A stretch of 64,000 nucleotides of DNA. Source: Branchiostoma floridae (taxonomy: Eukaryota; Chordata; Leptocardii; Amphioxiformes; Branchiostomatidae). Positions 54,701 through 64,000 of this stretch are shown piece after piece. The stretch is taken from NCBI RefSeq assembly GCF_000003815.2, contig NC_049982.1, forward strand, positions 27,199,737-27,263,736, in the 5' to 3' direction. The position numbers were made by a program, and so were the translations under genes. The notes beneath the pieces were generated by a model. That model did not search any database and was not told the origin of the DNA. It saw nothing but the letters and a program-made list of their open reading frames with translations. Numbering within the stretch: position 1 is the stretch's first letter; every line of letters begins with the position of its first letter.

Positions 54701-56788
54701 ATGCCCACAGGTAGGTACACCCATCCGCACCTGTCCGGTAGCCTGGGTACCTCATCCCCGCCGCTTCACACGTGGCTTTCACGTTAGCATTGGTCATCTG
54801 TCCTGTCGCACGAATCTTCCAAAAGGACCAGGTGTCAATCGTGGCCAGGTACACCTGTTGGCCTGAAAAGAGCGAGACATCTTGTTATGACCAGATAGCA
54901 CATGTATTATTTAGATGACGGTTAGGCCACACCGACTTCATCTTTAATATGGATGACATCCTCTGGAGACTCCAAAACTAACGCTCACGGGTGAAAAAAA
55001 TGAAGAAGAAAAAAAAACAGCAAAAATAAAAAGTGCTGCTAAACCACAGGACTAAACATCCAAACCATTTTCCCCAGGGTTTGTTTGTCTTATGTTCACC
55101 TCCAGTCAGACTGTGCGAGACAATCGTCGCCATTTCAATCATGTTTGTATTGGCATTCTTGTTTAAATAGGGAGCAAGATAGCCTATGTCGCAGACTTCG
55201 AGCGGACTGGCTTTTTTTCAGGGGGCGTGGCCTCTGGTTCGCGATTTTCAACATTGGCTAGCCGGGAAAGGGAGTTTGCCGTGGAAAGGATTTTACTCGA
55301 TCTCGAAGCCTGCGCGCAACGAGCTATGCACGCAACCGCTCAAGGCAAGGTTACACTTTGAGCAAAAGTGCGGGTGACGTGCGTTGAGACGTGCACCCTC
55401 CCTGCTCTTGCCATTTCTTCCCCACGTTTTCAGAAAAAAATATGGCGGACGTGGCCTCCAAAAAGCACGACAAATAACACTTACGACGGGTTGGGCCCTT
55501 AGCGTTGAATTAAGTAGACGATATATATCAAATAATCTCAAAAATAGGGACTAAGACAGTGACTCCACAGAAGGTAATAAGTCCTCACTTCTGTGTTGAT
55601 ATATTTTTCAATCGGGTTGCGGTGTAACAACACAGATATCTGTCTATCATTCAGAACGAAAATATCATTTTACATTAAGGTATTGATGTGTTTTAACATT
55701 TTAACAAATGACTATCGCACAGTGGCATAAATAGTTATTTTAACTAACTTTGTACTCATTACATTGAAGCGAAATGTTGATTTAACATAATCAAATGAAT
55801 ACCAAATCATTCGAAAAAATGTAAGTCTACATGAGAATATCGATGCTTTTAAAATATTTTAACAAACGTTTTGACATACATTGAAGCGAAGTATTGATTG
55901 AAAGTAATTGAATGAACACTAAAGAAACATAGTCGTCACTCCTCTACCACGAGCACTGAATAGCGATTTGATTTAGGAACGGAGGTAGCCTGCCACTAGC
56001 ACAAAATGAAACGGTTCAACTGTAGTTTTCACGGCTTACGTGTAAGTTTGGCTTGGCATCTTCGGACGCGAATATCTTTTACGTAATTGCATGATTACAG
56101 ATTAACGAATCCTAGGAACAACAGCGGGAGGAGAACATTTACTTATAGATCGGTAAAGATGTGGAATTTGCTACCTAGAGATTTCAAGATTGTCTCTGAT
56201 ACGCGATTGTTTAAGAGAATGATCATGACAGACTAATTCTACGGATTGTAGGATGGTTTTTAGTGTAACGCTAGTTCACCTTTATCCGCATGATAACCTA
56301 TATCCGTTGCTTTTAAAAACATTTCATTTAGGAATACCAAGTCGACGGACAGAGGCTTCAAACTGCAAAATAAAACCATGCATTGTAGACCATTGTAAGT
56401 CGACTTGATATCCCTACGTAGTATCCTGTTCTCAAACACAACGGATAAAGGTTACCCGGCGTATAAAGGTGAACTCTATGTGCCCTCTGACCTCACTCGT
56501 GGTTTTAGACTTGATGTATGTATTTTTATGCAAGTCTGATCTGTATCTGATAGTATGTTATTGTATCTGTTAATGTATTTATATATACACTATGTGTTTT
56601 TATTGTATGAGCCCTGGAAGATTAGCTCAATCTGAGCTAAAAGGCATCTAAATAAACTCAATAAACTCAGTATAATTAATACTTTGGCATCGATTCCGGA
56701 CGAAATGCTGGTACAAAATGTACTCACCGACTGAAGCGGAGGGCAGGGTGCCTACTGCCGCGAGGAGGAACAGAAACTTCCACATCAT
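48738..56788 (-). CDS. Secreted multidomain EGF/C-type lectin protein (465 aa)
   Basis: Exons (minus): 56788-56728, 54862-54476, 53949-53860, 53679-53566, 52156-51932, 51370-51239, 50344-50225, 49650-49537, 49277-49196 and 48810-48738 (1398 nt, in frame). Order: signal peptide ([20 protein letters not shown]), a 128-residue Cys-rich domain I cannot name (21-149), EGF (150-179), Ca-binding EGF starting DIDEC (180-217), a CTLD over two exons (218-336, from [20 protein letters not shown] to TEQHNYVCQ), EGF (337-376), Ca-binding EGF (377-414), and a tail of two short C-x4-C-P-x-G-x2-C units. Eight of the nine introns are phase 1, as expected for exon-shuffled extracellular domains. The CTLD lacks EPN/QPD and WND sugar-binding motifs. 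The 3' end is less sure: reading on at 49196 gives TAA at 49192. Function unknown; probably secreted adhesion or recognition. Confidence 0.88.
49283..49388. repeat. GAT/AAT trinucleotide microsatellite
   Basis: Runs of ATGATGATG and ATAATAATA immediately upstream (on the minus strand) of the acceptor for exon 49277, so array length could affect splicing. Confidence 0.9.
50346..50605 (-). repeat. 5S rRNA-derived SINE
   Basis: On the minus strand from about 50603: CGATCTCGGAAGTTAAGCAA, TCTGGTTA, then CTTGGATGGGAGACC and GATGCTGTAGTCT match the internal promoter half of 5S rRNA (box A, intermediate element, box C). A 12-base insertion follows TCTGGTTA. A non-5S body (ACGTAAAACGGGGG, CTCATTACTCAACAC) and an (ATAAT)-type tail follow. 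It is a relic repeat and not a functional 5S gene. Confidence 0.8.
50606..50890 (-). repeat. tRNA-derived SINE
   Basis: Minus strand: AAGGCCGAGTG...TTCGCCTT (A-box region) and GGTCGCGAGTTCGATCCCCG (B-box arm), then a body ending GACTTTGGTACACCCGATCC that runs directly into the 5S-like segment. Confidence 0.7.
52215..52933. mobile_element. 719-bp foldback element with TA flanks
   Basis: CTCATATAGTAAGGTTCT at the left and AAGAACCTTACTATATGAG at the right are inverted. A second inverted pair lies inside (GATGAAGGTGGCGCTGTAGC... and ...GCTGCAGCGCCACCTACATC). TA borders both ends. Near the right end CTGATGA, a small stem and GAAAC follow in order (52852-52881). Confidence 0.75.
53967..54194. mobile_element. 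Family A element with doubled right end
   Basis: TAACACTAGTTCACCTTTAT to GGTGAACTAGCGTTA. Two successive GGATTTAGGTTACCCCG / GGATATAGGTTATCCCG termini repeat the pattern of 43695-43908. It starts 18 bases upstream (minus strand) of the EGF exon acceptor at 53949. Confidence 0.85.
56093..56680 (+). pseudogene. LINE 3' remnant (reverse transcriptase C-terminus and tail)
   Basis: 48 codons (56093-56236) read [16 protein letters not shown], the usual C-terminal block of CR1/jockey-type non-LTR reverse transcriptases, then stop. The downstream tail ends GAGCTAAAAGGCATC, AAATAAACTC. A family A element (56266-56476) sits in this tail. 5' truncated; in intron 1 of the EGF/CTLD gene. Confidence 0.7.
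56266..56476. mobile_element. Family A element inside LINE tail
   Basis: TAACGCTAGTTCACCTTTAT to GTATAAAGGTGAACTC; CAAGTCGACGGACAG opposite GTAAGTCGACTTG. Confidence 0.85.
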
Positions 56789-57038
56789 TGCCGTCTGTTA
56801 TGTCAGTCTCGACTGCCTGGACAGAGTTCTGGTTACAACAGTATAGACCAAGTCTGTGTGACGCCGGCCAGCAATGTAGGGTGGACCGTATAGAAGAGCG
56901 ACTAAACCAGGCTAGTTTAGTATACCGGTAGTTCTGGGTGACGAACGGCGCATTAATTATTGTAGGTCAGAGTTGACAGGCGCCGAATCAACGTTGTTGA
57001 CTTGACAACTTCGAGATGTTGCAAAGTTTTGATTAAAA

Positions 57039-57262
57039 ATGCCTCCGCTTACTTGTGTTGCGATGGGACCTGGACGATAATAGCTTGGAAGAAAAAATGC
57101 CTCAGTTTACTTGTGTTGCCATGGGACCTGGACGATAATAGCTTGGAAGAAAAAATGCCTCAGTTTACGTGTGTTACCATGGGACCTGGCCGACAATAGC
57201 TTGGAAGAAAAAATGCCTCAGTTTACGTGTGTTGCCATGATACCTGGGCGGTAACAGGTTGG
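57039..57262. repeat. 58-bp tandem repeat, four units
   Basis: ATGCCTC starts units at 57039, 57097, 57155 and 57213 (period 58), each with GTGTTGCCATGGGACCTGG-like sequence. It lies within a larger dispersed repeat starting at about 56962. Confidence 0.95.
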
Positions 57263-57851
57263 ATGTGTAGTAGAGTAGTAGTAGTAGACTGGTTTGTTAA
57301 GCAAGCGTATATACGCATAACAGGCCTCCAAGCAGTCTGGAAGGATGAATAGCGAGGACATTATAATAGTGTATCATGCAAATGGAAAACTTTGTGAATG
57401 ACGTTAAAACAATGGATCAATGTTAAAATCATAACAATAGTTTCTAGTTGAAATACAATTTTGGAGGAAGTATTACGAATTTGTTGTGTTGACCTTAAGA
57501 TATTGAAAGAATTCTGCTATTCACAGGCTTAGAATTTACATAGACTTTAAAAACTTAAACAAGACAAATTTGTAAAAGCAAGTTCGTAGGTAACCATGAA
57601 GAGGCAATAATAGGAAAAGTGTAATAGTGTCAGTGAGGAGTAAAGTTCAGCTTGAGTTCATTAAGCGTTTCCACAATGGCCGGGATGGCGCTTTTCTTGT
57701 AGCAGAGAGTGCGGGGACGGAGTGTTGTTAACGTGACGGACGACGTATTGTTGAATAAAAGAAGACCTTTATTGTACAGTTTTGCCCAGCCTAGCTTAGT
57801 ACAGGTCACAACGAGCAACATATATACATATAAAAGTATCACAAGTCTAGT

Positions 57852-58159
57852 CTAACACAAACGTTTGGCTTCTTCTCGCTTCTTGGTAATGGTGAAAATG
57901 TAGGACTGTATGGGTTTAGCTATTGTCGGTTTGTCAAAACGCATGAAAAATATAAACATGTGTCTAAAATGGGGGAATCTACTTTCTATATATTACTAAA
58001 TAGAGTATTTCTATCATTGACATACATATCGCAATCAACAGTGAAGTGCACTTCATCTTCTACCATGTTTGAGGTACAAAATTGGCAGACTCTTTGTTCT
58101 AGAGGAGTGCGGTTGTGCCTTCCTGATTCAATTCGCAGTCTGTGGCAACTGATTCTTAG
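57852..58159 (-). pseudogene. LINE reverse transcriptase C-terminal remnant
   Basis: The minus frame reads LRISCHRLRIESGRH..., then EQRVCQFCTSNMVEDEVHFT, the Cys-His C-terminal motif of a non-LTR retrotransposon. A TAG interrupts it before a second block, FDKPTIAKPIQSYIFT, that ends at 57852. Degenerate and 5' truncated. Confidence 0.75.
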
Positions 58160-58162
58160 TTT

Positions 58163-58275
58163 AGGTCAGAGTTCATGACAGGCACCGAATCAACGTTGTT
58201 GACATGAGAACGTCGATATGTTTACTTGTGTTGCCAAGAGACCTGGATGGTAATAGGTTGGATGTGTGGAGACGG
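58163..58275 (+). repeat. Second copy of the 56962 repeat with one unit
   Basis: TAGGTCAGAGTT, GAATCAACGTTGTTGAC, TTACTTGTGTTGCCA and AGGTTGGATGTGT occur in the same order as at 56962-57270, but with a single 58-bp unit, so the array expanded in the other copy. Confidence 0.8.
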
Positions 58276-58906
58276 GGGCGTTCAACAAAAGTGTGACCGG
58301 CAAGCGCTGGTTACTAGGGACTGAAGGCACGGGAAGGGGTATTAGACATACTAAAGCCCACCACACGCATACAAAGTTGTATGCGCAATGTATGGATATA
58401 AAGGAGACAAAAGTGTCAGGATGAGGCGGAGTGTAACGCTTTTTCGAAAGCTTGTAGTGCAATGCGGCTTCGTCATCGTCAGATACGCGCTAAAAGGTGC
58501 CCTCTCACTGCATTTGGGGCCAGCTTGCGGCACCGCCGGGTTTGTTCACTGCGGCACTATTTTGTTATTTTCGCGATTTGTAACGAGTTAGATATTGCGT
58601 AATACGTAAATTATCACTTAGAAGACAACAAAATACACAAAACGGGAAGAAAATTCGGTCTTTATCTCTGAAATTCGTTGAGTATTTTTCGAACCCCGCA
58701 GTGCCGCACCAGTACCACAGGCAGTGAGAAAGGAAACGAAAAATAGAAATGTGCAAGTAAAAAAATATGCACAAATTATGCCCACGACTATTCTCTTGAC
58801 GTCTTATGTAGTTTGGTGCCTTTTATATCATACTTTTCGTTTCCGAAAGCTGCCCGTCCTGGCGGAGGTTTGGAAATGTGACGTAGGCCTTACTCGTCTC
58901 TAATTA

Positions 58907-59098
58907 AAGCCTCCATTACAGGCTCTCTGGGGCCTTTTTGGGTTCATAATACACTTTTGCTGGTCATTTTTTTTGTACTAGGTCGCTGATTGCCGGCCGT
59001 CGCTGATTACTGGCGATCAGCGACACAGTAAAAAAGAAATGACCAATAAAAGTGTATTTTGAACAAAAAAGGCCACAGAGAGCCTGTTATGGAGGCTA
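58907..59098. mobile_element. About 190-bp foldback element
   Basis: AGCCTCCATTACAGGCTCTC and AATACACTTTTGCTGGTCAT pair with GAGAGCCTGTTATGGAGGCT and ATGACCAATAAAAGTGTATT. The two halves form an almost complete hairpin around TCGCTGATTGCCGGCCG. Confidence 0.85.
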
Positions 59099-59489
59099 TC
59101 TGAGTAAAGCACTATATCTTAAACATGTGGCGGGAGGACATTAGATATAAACCTATCTACTGACCCGTACTACCCCTACTGCCTGGATTACTCCCAACAA
59201 GTCCTGTCACCAGGCGACAGGAGGAGGGATGATGGACTGTGGACTCGTGACGTCAGTGTATCTCGTTTATGTTGCTTCGATACGACTAACTAATCTTCCA
59301 GGGTTTAGAATAGACGTACTGACGTATCAACCACGTTTGACTGGCCAGACTACGACAAAAAGATTCACGAATATTATTAGAAATCGGATGGATTTCACGA
59401 GTTCTTATGAATGCTAAGACACCAAGCTTAGGCACCAAGCCTGATTAAATCTAGGTTATGGTGTTATGCCACAATCATGAAGAACTTGG

Positions 59490-59585
59490 GATGTCCCTGT
59501 AGCTCAACTGGTAGCAGCCTCACAGTTTAGCTCAACTGATTCCAATTGGTTGGTAACTGGGAGACCCCATTTCAATCCTGGGTAT
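59490..59585 (+). repeat. tRNA-like SINE head
   Basis: TGTAGCTCAACTGGTAGCAG (A-box-like) and CCATTTCAATCCTGG (B-box-like) are separated by an extended spacer, so it is not an intact tRNA. Confidence 0.45.
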
Positions 59586-62500
59586 TCATCAGGATAGCCA
59601 TCAAAATTTTAGTAATTTTCAGCCATAAATTGTTGGATTTTAGAGGGTCTCTGAGGGGGGTCCCAGAACGCCAAAACGAAAAATAGCTGGAGGGTTTTAA
59701 CTATATGGCTGTTCATAGTTCCACATACCTATCACATATACAAAGTATGAGCCGATTTGGCCGACCCCCATCTTCCGACCTCTGCCTGGTTTTGCTGGTT
59801 TTCTCGTGCAAACTCATAATGAGTCAAAATTTTTTGCTGTGACTTTCTAGTCGTCCACAAAGACGCATGGATTTTTCAGAGCGCGCACTGGGTCGATGGC
59901 ACGGTCCACTCTGTTAAGCGAGAATCATGGTCATCTATGACGTCAGCTTTATGGCTGATTGGACGCATGTACTCGAAAGCAGGTATCTTCTCTCTGTGTA
60001 GACTAGACATAGATAAAGGATTGAGTAAGAGTAAGCAATGGTACACTAGCAGGGATGATAAAGTTCTTTGCACGTATTCCAACCCCCTTAAGATGTTTAT
60101 TTCAAGTCGACGTTTCGGTGACCACCCCTCACCTTCCTCGGGGTATTTGACAATACTAACAGGTTTTCATTCGCACTGTAGCTAGGAGTCGAATGGACTA
60201 CCTATCTATGTACATATCTTAATACTTTGCGTTTGGGACAGCATTTGTTAGCAGCGACACCTTGCTGCAGTACGAAATAGAACCAGTCAGTATAAAACGA
60301 CTTGGTGTAATCCGCATCAGTCTAGGTACCAGCTGGACAGCGGGTTGAATCGCCTGCTGACCGAAGCCGTATACCCGTAAACAAGCAGAGCAAATCACAG
60401 CCCACCATAAAAAAGAAAAACAAGTAGAAATAATCATTACAATCATCACATGTGTCAATATTCATGAAGCTGAGCTGAGACAATCAACACCTCCAGAAAC
60501 ATATGAATAATCTAATTTTGTTTGTCACATTGTTACGGAAAAGCTATCCAGTGTTCACAGCGAACAGGCACAATTGCAACGAGAGAGCTGAAGAAAACTA
60601 CTTCAGGACTAGTCGACTGGCTACCCCGGAAAGCACCGACTGAATTCGAAGATACCGTGACCAGCTTAAGAGGTAAGCTTGTATGATACATGTATAAGTG
60701 ATACACGACCACAAACGGGGGGCATTCGCGGGGTAGCCGTGCATGCGTCATGCAAAATTCTACCACGAATGTGACCACGCCCATACTGTAAGTTCGTTTA
60801 GATTTGAGGCACTTAAATTTAGCGACATGGGATATCAAATCGACAGTTTGCAATACTGTAAATGCAGAAATGCTCGCGGTGGATTAATGTTCGCGGTTGA
60901 CCACTTCACCGCGAACTTAAAACTAGCTGATGAAATGACAAGTAACAAAATCGAAGCCTGTGTTAACGGCTGTAATGAATTCATGATAACTTAGAATACT
61001 ATGGAAATTGCACAATTTATATTAACGTATGGTATACAGGTGGGTCTAGTATGTGTTGAGCTCATAACAATTCAGGTTCAAAATGAACGGCCATATTAAC
61101 CTTCCTTGACTGAAGAGAATATCAAGCATTTAGTTGTTTTTTCTTGAAAACAAAGAGGTAAAGGCTTCTATGAATTGCTAATGCAGAAATCTTCTCTGAA
61201 ATTACAGGATAAAATTTTATTATCGCCACTTATTGCGTTCAGGTGTCTGCAATGTATTCATTTTCCCCGTTGCTATAGAATTTCTTTTGAATTGAATCAT
61301 TAATTTTCAAAGAAAGACTTATAATGTTTGTGAAACCATTACGATATATCATAAAAAGCCAACATTTTCTATTACTGAGAATACTGTCTTTAAATCGGAG
61401 GGGTCTAAATAACGTCACATATGAAAGTAAGGACAGTCAGTAAAAAATCTTTTAGCAAAAAAATTGCAAAACATTAAAATTCAAACAGAACTGCGCGAAA
61501 AGCAGACATTAAAGCACACGTTAAAGGTGCGTTTTCATGAAATTATGCTTAACGTAAGCCAGAAGTTCATTCAACGAACCATATTTAGTATGAAGATGAT
61601 AAGTGACAATAATGTAAAACTTGAACTATACAAAATTGTTTTGTGTCTATGTGTCCAGATGCATCTATTGTTCATGTAAGAACAATACCGAGTCCAGTTA
61701 CTGTTTCCCTGCAAATCTGCACCACATTGAGTGAGAAATGAATACTCATCAACGTCGCTATGCAAATTAACAGACCCAGACTGATTCAAAACTGTTTGTC
61801 ACGCAAGACATGTATTAAGTAACAGCTGGTAAGAACAACTTTACCAGTCACGTATGAATTTAATTCATAAAACTTTTCACTGATTTCATTGTATGCTGGG
61901 AGACGCGGGGCACTATGGGTAACGCAGAATACAATTATAGCAAGACGTACATGCGTGCAGTGCATGTGCATTCATATATAACGTCCAGCAGTAAGATTCA
62001 TATGAAAATGTATACGTTTTTTTTCCACTTATTTTTTCTATTGCAGTAGTGTCTGATGGTACTCCGCATATCCAAAACGCATTTTTTGCTTTGATATTAG
62101 AGACAAATTACATTGAAATATCGGCACATGATCTGAAAAAAATATTTGTTTACTATCTTTTTGGACTTTTGGCCTTAGCGGCCATGTGTGGCGTATGCTA
62201 AAACTCTTACTCCTGCTTTCTCCAAAGGTACCCCCTTGTTTCCCCTCTAAATGAAACGCGAGACTCCTATTGTTCCCTTTTTTCAAAGGTAGAAATCAAT
62301 TTTAATTGGCTGCCAGGAAAATATGATCACACGAAATACAAATTGAAAAAAATACACCATAGTCTGTGATAGGGGTGGGTACCGGTACAGAAAATTCAGG
62401 TACAGGTATGGTTCAGGTCCAGGTCCGGACCTGGACGTTAACCTGGACCTAATTATCTGCGAAAACTTATGAATGGACGATAATCAAAACAATGGTCCGT

Positions 62501-62845
62501 TTCGCTACAAAGGATTCGGTTTGATGGAGTATCTGACTTCCATTGGCGTTTTAAAATTCTATTTTCATGTAAACAACCCTAACTGCCAGTTTTAGACCAT
62601 GTTTAACCGTAGAAGCTTGGTAACATGACTATCAAACTCTCCTCTACTTCGCTCTTGTTCTTTTCTAGGACCTGCAAGCCCTAAAATACGTTAACGCCGA
62701 TATAATCTGCTCATTTTCGAATCGGCCCAACATCCGGTCACTGATTTTTCAGGTCCGGTCCAACAAGAAAAAAGCTGGTATTGTACCCTTACACTGTTCT
62801 GTGATTACCATGTTTTATTCCTTCTCCTTGTTTCTTATGACAGGA
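59586..62845. other. Intergenic, upstream of LRR gene
   Basis: Apart from the fragment at 60853, a GACGTTTCGGTGACC motif (about 60108) and GGTCCAGGTCCGGACCTGG inverted repeats (about 62417-62436), I see nothing I can assign. An acceptor (CTTATGACAG) ends at about 62843. Confidence 0.4.
60853..60926. mobile_element. Family F fragment
   Basis: TACTGTAAATGCAGAAATGC, GTTCGCGGT and CCGCGAACTTAAAAC match the right half of 33569-33777. Confidence 0.6.
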
Positions 62846-62849
62846 CAAC

Positions 62850-64000
62850 ATGGGAAGAAAGCTTCGGCACATGCTGATATTTCTTCTCATCATGATGAAG
62901 GAACCCAACATGCCAGAAGCTGGCTGCACATGTTTATCATTCGAAAAATGCGAATGCAAAAGTCTGGGCCTCAACAGATTCCCTCAGAACCTCCCCAAAT
63001 TCACCAACCACCTAGACTTGAAAGATAACTGCATACGTAGTATTCCATCACTTTCAAATCTACCTAGTCTAAAAAATTTGATCATTGAAGGCAACTTATT
63101 GAGTAACATCAATCTAGGTACATTCTCAAATCACTCCCAGCTTGCGTATTTGAACCTTGGCCTGAACAAAATAACCAGCATTCGAGCTAGTGTTTTCTCA
63201 AATTTACCCCAGCTCATGCGACTGTACCTGCACTGTAACAAGATAAGCAGCATTCAGGCAAGTGCTTTCACTAATCTACCCAAGCTCGAGTCTTTGGATC
63301 TGTCCTGCAACCAGCTAACTCACATCCAATCAGGTACATTCGTAGGTCTGCCCGAGCTTCAACATCTGCGCCTGCACTCTAACAACATAAGTATAGTTCA
63401 GTCTGAAGCGTTCTCAAATCTACCCCAGCTTCACACTTTAGACCTTAAATCCAACAACATGAGTGTAGTTCAGGCTGCTTCATTCTCGAATATTCCAAAG
63501 CTAACTCTTTTGTATCTGGACAAGAACCAGATAACTGACATCCAGTCTGGTTCATTTTCAAATCTACCCAACCTCCAATACTTGCACTTGGAGTCAAACA
63601 AGATATCCTCCCTTCCTCTATCAGTTTATAATGTTTTAGCATCGGAATCCATTTTTGAGTTGTGTATTGACAACAACCCCTGGCAGTGTGACTGTAGGAT
63701 GGTTCCCTTTTGGCAAAATCAGCTCAACTCATTCATAATATGTTCCCAACCTCCTGAACACTCTGGACGGCACCTTCTACTAATAGATCGCAAAGATCTG
63801 ATTTGTAAAGACCAAATAAAATCAACAACAGTCACGTCCAATAGTCACGCCCCATTCAGTTCATCCCCAGTGACAACGTATTCTCCATATGGCAATACTG
63901 TAAGCAATACTGTAAGCAATACTGGCCCAACAGTGCATAATACTGTAAACTCCAAATTTGCCACCATGTCTGATGATACACAATCGCAAAGTGCTACCAA
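62850..64000 (+). CDS. Leucine-rich repeat ectodomain protein, 3' end beyond window
   Basis: Open from ATG 62850 to the last base (383 codons, no stop). Residues 1 to about 22 (MGRKLRHMLIFLLIMMKEP) form a probable signal peptide. A Cys-rich LRRNT cap (CTCLSFEKCEC) follows, then about nine 24-residue LRRs of the pattern LxxLxLxxNxIxxIxxxxFxxLPx (for example LESLDLSCNQLTHIQSGTF). An LRRCT cap starts NPWQCDCRM, and then there is a Ser/Thr/Asn-rich stalk with NTVSNTVSN repeats. No introns in the visible part. Family knowledge: such proteins are secreted or membrane-anchored binding proteins, very numerous in amphioxus. Whether a transmembrane, TIR or Ig domain follows cannot be seen. An acceptor just upstream suggests a 5' UTR intron. 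Confidence 0.88.
   Translation, partial: MGRKLRHMLIFLLIMMKEPNMPEAGCTCLSFEKCECKSLGLNRFPQNLPKFTNHLDLKDNCIRSIPSLSNLPSLKNLIIEGNLLSNINLGTFSNHSQLAYLNLGLNKITSIRASVFSNLPQLMRLYLHCNKISSIQASAFTNLPKLESLDLSCNQLTHIQSGTFVGLPELQHLRLHSNNISIVQSEAFSNLPQLHTLDLKSNNMSVVQAASFSNIPKLTLLYLDKNQITDIQSGSFSNLPNLQYLHLESNKISSLPLSVYNVLASESIFELCIDNNPWQCDCRMVPFWQNQLNSFIICSQPPEHSGRHLLLIDRKDLICKDQIKSTTVTSNSHAPFSSSPVTTYSPYGNTVSNTVSNTGPTVHNTVNSKFATMSDDTQSQSAT

Noticed and set aside
1345-59585. Functional tRNA or 5S rRNA genes at the A/B-box and 5S-like sequences
   Set aside because: None folds into an intact cloverleaf or complete 5S; insertions and attached bodies mark them as SINE-like relics.

Overview
The window is animal nuclear DNA, most likely from a cephalochordate (amphioxus, Branchiostoma). 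I infer this from three genes close to their vertebrate orthologues (MMS19, MFSD13A/TMEM180, MGLL), small exons separated by repeat-filled introns, a secreted EGF/C-type-lectin mosaic with phase-1 introns, an intronless LRR ectodomain gene, and a very high density of short inverted-repeat elements. No sequence search was run, so species and family names rest on recognition.

Layout. 1-8.1 kb is repeat territory: two ~1 kb direct repeats (250-1660 and 6541-7556) flank an assembly gap and a 65-bp minisatellite. 8.1-11.1 kb holds a five-finger C2H2 gene (+). 14.5-27.6 kb is a complete MMS19 gene (-), 11 exons and 1026 codons; its first intron holds a 234-bp tandem repeat and an unrecognised transcription-unit-like segment. 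MFSD13A (+, 28.0-35.1 kb) diverges from MMS19 across a promoter of less than 400 bp. MGLL (-, 37.5-45.8 kb) converges on MFSD13A and carries an apparently perfect 1533-bp tandem duplication that includes its catalytic-Asp exon. A secreted protein gene (-, 48.7-56.8 kb) encodes signal peptide, unidentified Cys-rich domain, EGF, Ca-EGF, CTLD, EGF, Ca-EGF and a Cys tail. 56.8-62.8 kb is mostly LINE relics and foldback repeats. An LRR gene (+, from 62.85 kb) runs off the end.

Reading frames were joined by hand at GT/AG sites. Every exon chain closes in frame at a length close to the named family. The genes do not form one pathway: MMS19 serves Fe-S protein assembly, MGLL hydrolyses monoacylglycerols, MFSD13A is a transporter-like membrane protein, and the last two are extracellular or cell-surface proteins. 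Most of the remaining structure is layered transposition: one short-element family has about ten copies, one copy is split by a second element, another sits in a LINE tail, and another is absent from the paralogous copy of its site.
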